From positions 1 through 10,087 of the forward strand of contig CAQFOZ010000070.1 in assembly GCA_948788915.1 (NCBI GenBank): a stretch of 10,087 nucleotides of DNA. The letters are read 5' to 3'. How positions within the stretch are numbered: the stretch's first letter is position 1; each line of letters opens with the position of its first letter. The stretch is from an uncultured Muribaculaceae bacterium. GTDB taxonomy: Bacteria > Bacteroidota > Bacteroidia > Bacteroidales > Muribaculaceae. Positions 7,490 through 10,087 of the stretch are shown here, in pieces. Both the position numbers and the translations under genes were made by a program. The notes beneath the pieces were generated by a model. The model had not been told where the DNA came from and did no database searches. It saw only the letters and a list, made by a program, of their open reading frames with translations.

Positions 7490-7578
7490 TTAAGTATCTG
7501 TATATTAAATTAATCCGTTGGGCGGAGCTGTCCGGAAAAATCCAGTTCGCTCTCTTTTCAGAGCCTTGGCGGAACAAA
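7490..7578 (-). promoter_or_regulatory. Structured 5' leader of rplU (candidate r-protein leader)
   Basis: Between the predicted start (about 7578) and the ATG, the minus-strand RNA can form three consecutive small hairpins. They are GCTCT-loop-AGAGC (7564-7549), CTGGA-TTTT-TCCGG with one G-U pair (7545-7532), and TCCG-CCCAA-CGGA (7526-7514). An A/T-rich unpaired stretch follows up to the start codon. Regulation by bL21 is a hypothesis based on position and structure only. Confidence 0.35.
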
Positions 7579-7585
7579 TGCGGTG

Positions 7586-7616
7586 CAAAATTAATAAATT
7601 ATTGGATTCAAACAAA
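7586..7616 (-). promoter_or_regulatory. Bacteroidetes-type promoter of rplU-rpmA
   Basis: On the minus strand there is TTTG (7616-7613), 19 bp, then TAATTTTG (7593-7586). This is a full consensus match and has the same -7 box as the tRNA-Lys and glycosyltransferase promoters. The predicted start is near 7578. Confidence 0.75.
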
Positions 7617-7877
7617 GTATTTTACGGATAATTTACAGAAGAATTCTTTGCATTGTTTCTTGCGCGGCTTGGGGACAAGCCGCAATCCCAACCGTCACGT
7701 ACAGAAAGACGGATAAGGGAGACTGTTAAAAACGGAAAAAGATGTGTGTATGTGACGGAAAACGATACGACGTAGTTTTACCCGACGTTTGGGAAGTGAG
7801 GCTGTCCCAGCCTCACACAAATTGTACAAGTATTTTATGACCACATAAAATCAATTTACACTCCCGAATTGTTATGA
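7617..7877. other. Gene-free stretch with three unexplained inverted repeats
   Basis: I see no supportable coding region here. It contains a hairpin GCGGCTTG-GGGA-CAAGCCGC (7664-7683, 8-bp stem, GNRA-type loop). It also has an imperfect 12-bp inverted repeat CCGTCACGTACA (7692-7703) with TGTATGTGACGG (7747-7758), one mismatch. A perfect 9-bp stem GTGAGGCTG-TCC-CAGCCTCAC lies at 7796-7816. None has a T-run that would make it a clear terminator. Their role is unknown. Confidence 0.55.
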
Positions 7878-8062
7878 TAAGTAGTTGAGATAAATTAATG
7901 AACATATAAAACGAAGATATTTTTGAGTCGATTTTGGCGCGGAGCGAAGGAGCATATACTCATATGCAACTGAACGACAAGCCGAAAGCAACCAAAAAGA
8001 TCCAGTTTTATAGTTCAAGATTAAAACAATAAATATATCGCTTAATTTTTTTCAACTACTTA
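7878..8062. mobile_element. MITE-like 185-bp palindromic element
   Basis: The ends form an 11-bp perfect inverted repeat TAAGTAGTTGA / TCAACTACTTA that extends to 19 of 21 positions (7878-7898 with 8042-8062). Further in, GAACATATAAAAC (7900-7912) pairs with GTTTTATAGTTC (8005-8016) apart from one extra base. The centre is a perfect GCATAT-ACTC-ATATGC hairpin (7952-7967). The outermost TA on each side could be a TA target duplication, as in IS630/Tc1-type MITEs, but TA is self-complementary so this is ambiguous. No coding capacity is seen. It lies just upstream of the choloylglycine hydrolase gene. Confidence 0.6.
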
Positions 8063-8098
8063 ATAAAAACTGTTTAATTCAGCAATTATCAATTAACT

Positions 8099-9148
8099 AT
8101 GAAAGCACTAAAAACTATAGTCCTCGCCACATCCATACTGGCGGCATCGTGTCCCCTGTTCACCAACAGTGCAGACGCATGCACACGCGTTTTATACCGG
8201 GGAACAGATTCTTTGAACATCGTGGCCCGTTCCCTCGACTGGAAAACACCTATCCCCACCAACCTTTACATATATCCGCGGGGCATGGTAAAAACAAGCA
8301 GCAACATGCCGGATCACATATCATGGGTATCCAAATACGGTTCTGTCTATGCTGTGGGATACGACGGAGGAGTCACAGAAGGCATGAACGAGAAAGGACT
8401 GGTTGTCAACGGACTCTTCTGCAAAGGCACAGTCTATAACGATGAAGCGACAACAGGCCGAATACAGATGTCCATGGCGGTATTTGTGGCATGGCTGCTT
8501 GACCTCAACGCCACCACAGACGAAGTTGCCGAATGCATGAAAAACTGGAATTTCGACATTCAGGGAGCCACTTTCGACGGCGGCACCGTTTCAGCACTCC
8601 ATTGGGGTGTAACGGATGCATCAGGAAAAAGTATAATATTCGAGTTCAACCATGGCAAAGTAAATGTTTACGACATGGGCGACTACCTTGCCATGAGCAA
8701 TGACCCCGGATGGCCTCAGATGACCGCCATTATCAATTATTGGGAACGTATCGGAGGCAAGAATATGCTTCCGGGAACAGTCACAAGTCCCGACCGTTGT
8801 GTACGCGCCGACTACTTCGCCCATCATGTGAAGAAGACATCCGACGCCGACCTCGGAGCGTCAATTGCCCGAAGCGTTTTAGTTAACGCATGTGTACCCT
8901 ACACATACGAAATTCAAGGCGAGCCAAATCTAAGCAGTACACAATGGCGCAGCCTCGCCAACACCCGAGACCTACGCTACTATTTTGAGAAGATAACAAA
9001 TCTTGGCATATATTATGTCGATCTCAAAAAGGTTGACCTCCGGAAAGGTGCCCCGGTACTGAAACTTGATACAAGTAATACAACCGGTCTTGTAGGAGAT
9101 GTCACAAAAATGTTCAAAAAATCGGAGCCCTTCACACCGATGTATTAG
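8099..9148 (+). CDS. Secreted choloylglycine hydrolase family enzyme (bile salt hydrolase / penicillin V acylase type)
   Basis: This 349-residue Ntn-hydrolase cleaves linear amide bonds, such as glycine/taurine-conjugated bile salts or penicillin V. A signal peptide covers 1-27, and cleavage in SADA|CTR would expose Cys28 as the N-terminal nucleophile. The other family residues fit: Arg44 and Asp47 in ARSLDW, Asn97 in GGVTEGMNEKGL, Asn201 in AMSNDPGWP, and arginines in SPDRCVRADYF (230-240). The export signal and the NIVARSLDWKTPIPTNLYIYPRGM segment resemble the Gram-negative branch of the family, which includes both bile salt hydrolases and acylases. The preferred substrate is therefore open. 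The ATG at 8099 gives the intact signal peptide. No consensus promoter is visible. A 26-bp inverted repeat begins inside its stop codon, and a terminator-like hairpin follows. Confidence 0.92.
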   Translation: MKALKTIVLATSILAASCPLFTNSADACTRVLYRGTDSLNIVARSLDWKTPIPTNLYIYPRGMVKTSSNMPDHISWVSKYGSVYAVGYDGGVTEGMNEKGLVVNGLFCKGTVYNDEATTGRIQMSMAVFVAWLLDLNATTDEVAECMKNWNFDIQGATFDGGTVSALHWGVTDASGKSIIFEFNHGKVNVYDMGDYLAMSNDPGWPQMTAIINYWERIGGKNMLPGTVTSPDRCVRADYFAHHVKKTSDADLGASIARSVLVNACVPYTYEIQGEPNLSSTQWRSLANTRDLRYYFEKITNLGIYYVDLKKVDLRKGAPVLKLDTSNTTGLVGDVTKMFKKSEPFTPMY

Positions 9149-9216
9149 AAACTGTTTAAATTTATTACGAAAGAACTATTATATAAATTTTTTCGTAATA
9201 AATTTAAACAGTTTCT
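9147..9216. repeat. Perfect 26-bp inverted repeat overlapping the hydrolase stop codon
   Basis: The left arm (9147-9172, starting AGAAACTGTTTAAATT) is the exact reverse complement of the right arm (9191-9216), with an 18-nt spacer. The stem can extend by three more pairs including one G-U. The left arm includes the last two bases of the TAG stop. It is A/T-rich with no U-run after it, so it is not a standard terminator. The 11-mer AAACTGTTTAA in the arm also occurs at 8067-8077, upstream of the gene. Confidence 0.85.
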
Positions 9217-9241
9217 TAAACCCATCAGGATCGACAAAATC

Positions 9242-9290
9242 AAATCATAATTCATCGTGAAAAACCACGATGAATTATGATTTTTTATTA
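9242..9290 (+). terminator. Terminator-like hairpin just before the next start codon
   Basis: A perfect 18-bp stem (9242-9259 with 9266-9283) has a 6-nt A-rich loop (9260-9265). The right arm runs into T6 (9281-9286). It would end transcription of the hydrolase gene. It stops only about 15 nt before the ATG at 9301 and could equally act as an attenuator in that gene's leader. Confidence 0.75.
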
Positions 9291-9300
9291 ATTTTAAGGC

Positions 9301-9804
9301 ATGAAAAGAATATTTACAGGCATAATAGCTATTACGGTTCTTTGCGGCTGTTCAAAGAAAAACGTATCAGACTCTCCCGATTCAACAGACATACCTGTTG
9401 CTGAAGCGTCAGGTGTCGCATTGGGATATAAAAGCAGTAAGCCGGTAAACGCCATTCCAATGGCTACGGCTTTCAGGATGAGTGGAGACTACGCGGATCA
9501 TATAGCAATAACAATTGTCAACGGCAACATCACATATTTCCCGGCACCGACAGATATAACAGACAGCAGCAGGCCCATATCACTCGGAAACGGATGGTGG
9601 CTCAACCGCCAGGGAATCTCCGCGAACTCCGTATTCACCCGTTACACGTTTGAAGAATACTCAAAACTGCGTCAGGTTCCAACCATAAAAGAGCTAAAAG
9701 CCTCAGTCATTCCCGGAGCGCGTGTCACAGAGATGTACACACTCCCCTACACCATCTCGGAAGCGCCCTCCAAAATTTCAGAAATACGCGACATCCTGAA
9801 ATAA
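9301..9804 (+). CDS. Small lipoprotein of unknown function
   Basis: I do not recognise the family of this 167-residue protein. A short signal peptide (MKRIFTGIIAITVLCGC) carries a lipobox LCGC, with Cys17 as the probable lipidation site. A polar Ser/Asp-rich linker (18-36) follows, then a compact domain of about 130 residues. The domain has ALGYKSSKPVNAIPMATAFRMSG (about 41-63), GNGWWLNRQGI (about 98-108) and a RYTFEEYSKLRQVPTIKELK helix-like part (about 120-139). The start directly follows a terminator-like hairpin, and I see no TAnnTTTG box in 9149-9300. Expression may therefore depend on read-through from the hydrolase gene, which would link the two, or on a promoter I cannot recognise. 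Its codon use resembles that of the neighbours. Confidence 0.8.
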   Translation: MKRIFTGIIAITVLCGCSKKNVSDSPDSTDIPVAEASGVALGYKSSKPVNAIPMATAFRMSGDYADHIAITIVNGNITYFPAPTDITDSSRPISLGNGWWLNRQGISANSVFTRYTFEEYSKLRQVPTIKELKASVIPGARVTEMYTLPYTISEAPSKISEIRDILK

Positions 9805-9857
9805 CGCAAGGCTTCGCAACGGATCGCTTACGCGGCTAAAATTTGTTTTAATAAAGA

Positions 9858-9885
9858 AAGCACTGGCTTTTGCAGTGTTTATTTT
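9858..9885 (+). terminator. Possible weak terminator after the small lipoprotein gene
   Basis: An 8-bp stem with one G-U pair (9858-9865 with 9873-9880) has a 7-nt loop and is followed by ATTTT. It stands about 54 bp after the stop. The stem is weak and the U-run short, so this is tentative. Confidence 0.35.
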
Positions 9886-9918
9886 CGCGCGCCCTGCACG
9901 CCACGCAGTGACCCTGCA

Positions 9919-10081
9919 ATCCGTGTGACATCCGCCCCCCATCCGTGTCCTTGCTAAAAAATGCCGGCATTTTTTTTGCAAACAGCGATTCGCCGTCCCC
10001 GCGTCCTCCCGGTAATAAAAATCCGCGCCCCAATCCGTTCCTATCCGCGCCCTCTCCAAGCACGCACGTGCTTGATATCCG
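9919..10081. repeat. Helically phased ATCCG repeats in a C-rich tail
   Basis: ATCCG, usually followed by YG or C, starts at 9919, 9930, 9941, 10021, 10033, 10043 and 10077. The steps within the two triplets are 11, 11 and 12, 10 bp, close to one DNA turn. Between the triplets is a 20-bp perfect palindrome (9956-9975, AAAAAATGCC/GGCATTTTTT) running into T8, which may be a terminator. Near the edge is a CAAGCAC-GCAC-GTGCTTG hairpin (10057-10074). No convincing gene is seen from 9805 to 10087. Confidence 0.6.
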
Positions 10082-10087
10082 CGATTC

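Noticed and set aside
7208..7513. Plus-strand open frame of about 100 codons opposite rplU
   Set aside because: It is antisense to a certain ribosomal protein gene, and its composition is explained by the Lys/Arg-rich rplU codons.
7480..7716. Plus-strand open frame of 78 codons across the rplU leader
   Set aside because: It covers the minus-strand rplU promoter and leader and shows no recognisable protein features or upstream signals.
8043..8050. TAATTTTT as the -7 box of the hydrolase gene
   Set aside because: The last base does not match, and there is no TTTG 19-21 bp upstream. It also lies in the pairing end of the MITE-like element.
9147..9216. Intrinsic terminator of the hydrolase gene
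   Set aside because: The stem is A/T-rich and no U-tract follows the right arm. The hairpin at 9242-9290 fits that role better.
9778..10059. Minus-strand open frames of 70-93 codons at the end of the window
   Set aside because: They cover the ATCCG repeats, a palindrome and hairpins. The predicted peptides are Arg/Gly/Cys-rich low-complexity sequence with no signal or domain.

Overview
The window looks like chromosomal DNA from a gut Bacteroidales bacterium, with Muribaculaceae (S24-7) as my best guess. The reasons are as follows. Several promoters fit the Bacteroidetes consensus (TTTG, 19-20 bp, TAnnTTTG) rather than the E. coli -35/-10. A DUF6452/DUF6048 exported-protein pair is present, which I recall only from Bacteroidales. 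Most other proteins are secreted or lipid-anchored, and the base composition is moderate. The family-level placement is inference.

Layout. 1-51: 5' part of a tRNA-Lys(TTT) on the minus strand with its own promoter. 141-2626: plus-strand operon of a membrane-anchored family 2 glycosyltransferase, a DUF6452 lipoprotein (TTG start, 1 nt after the previous stop) and a DUF6048 outer-membrane-type protein (overlapping the previous gene), closed by a long bidirectional terminator hairpin. 2709-5854: minus-strand pair of secreted phosphoesterases, a histidine acid phosphatase followed by a three-domain calcineurin-like phosphoesterase. They are separated by a 9-nt tandem array that reads TTTAGGG-like on the transcribed strand. 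5997-6818: a divergent secreted glycerophosphodiester phosphodiesterase with a near-perfect promoter. 6889-7489: ribosomal genes rplU-rpmA on the minus strand, with a promoter and a structured leader. 7490-8098: about 600 bp without a gene, holding the rplU promoter, several hairpins and a 185-bp MITE-like palindromic element. 8099-9148: a secreted choloylglycine-hydrolase-family enzyme (bile salt hydrolase or penicillin acylase type). 9301-9804: a small lipoprotein of unknown function. The last 280 bp hold possible terminators and helically phased ATCCG repeats, with no convincing gene.

How the genes fit together. Three neighbouring exported hydrolases (histidine acid phosphatase, metallophosphoesterase, glycerophosphodiesterase) suggest periplasmic or surface release of phosphate and glycerol from organic phosphates. 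No Pho-type control is visible. The choloylglycine hydrolase fits life in the gut. The intergenic spaces hold most of the unexplained structure: a G-quadruplex-capable array, a MITE-like hairpin, a perfect 26-bp inverted repeat overlapping a stop codon, a terminator-like hairpin 15 nt before a start codon, and phased ATCCG repeats. I see no integrase, transposase, CRISPR array, toxin-antitoxin pair or defence gene in the window.
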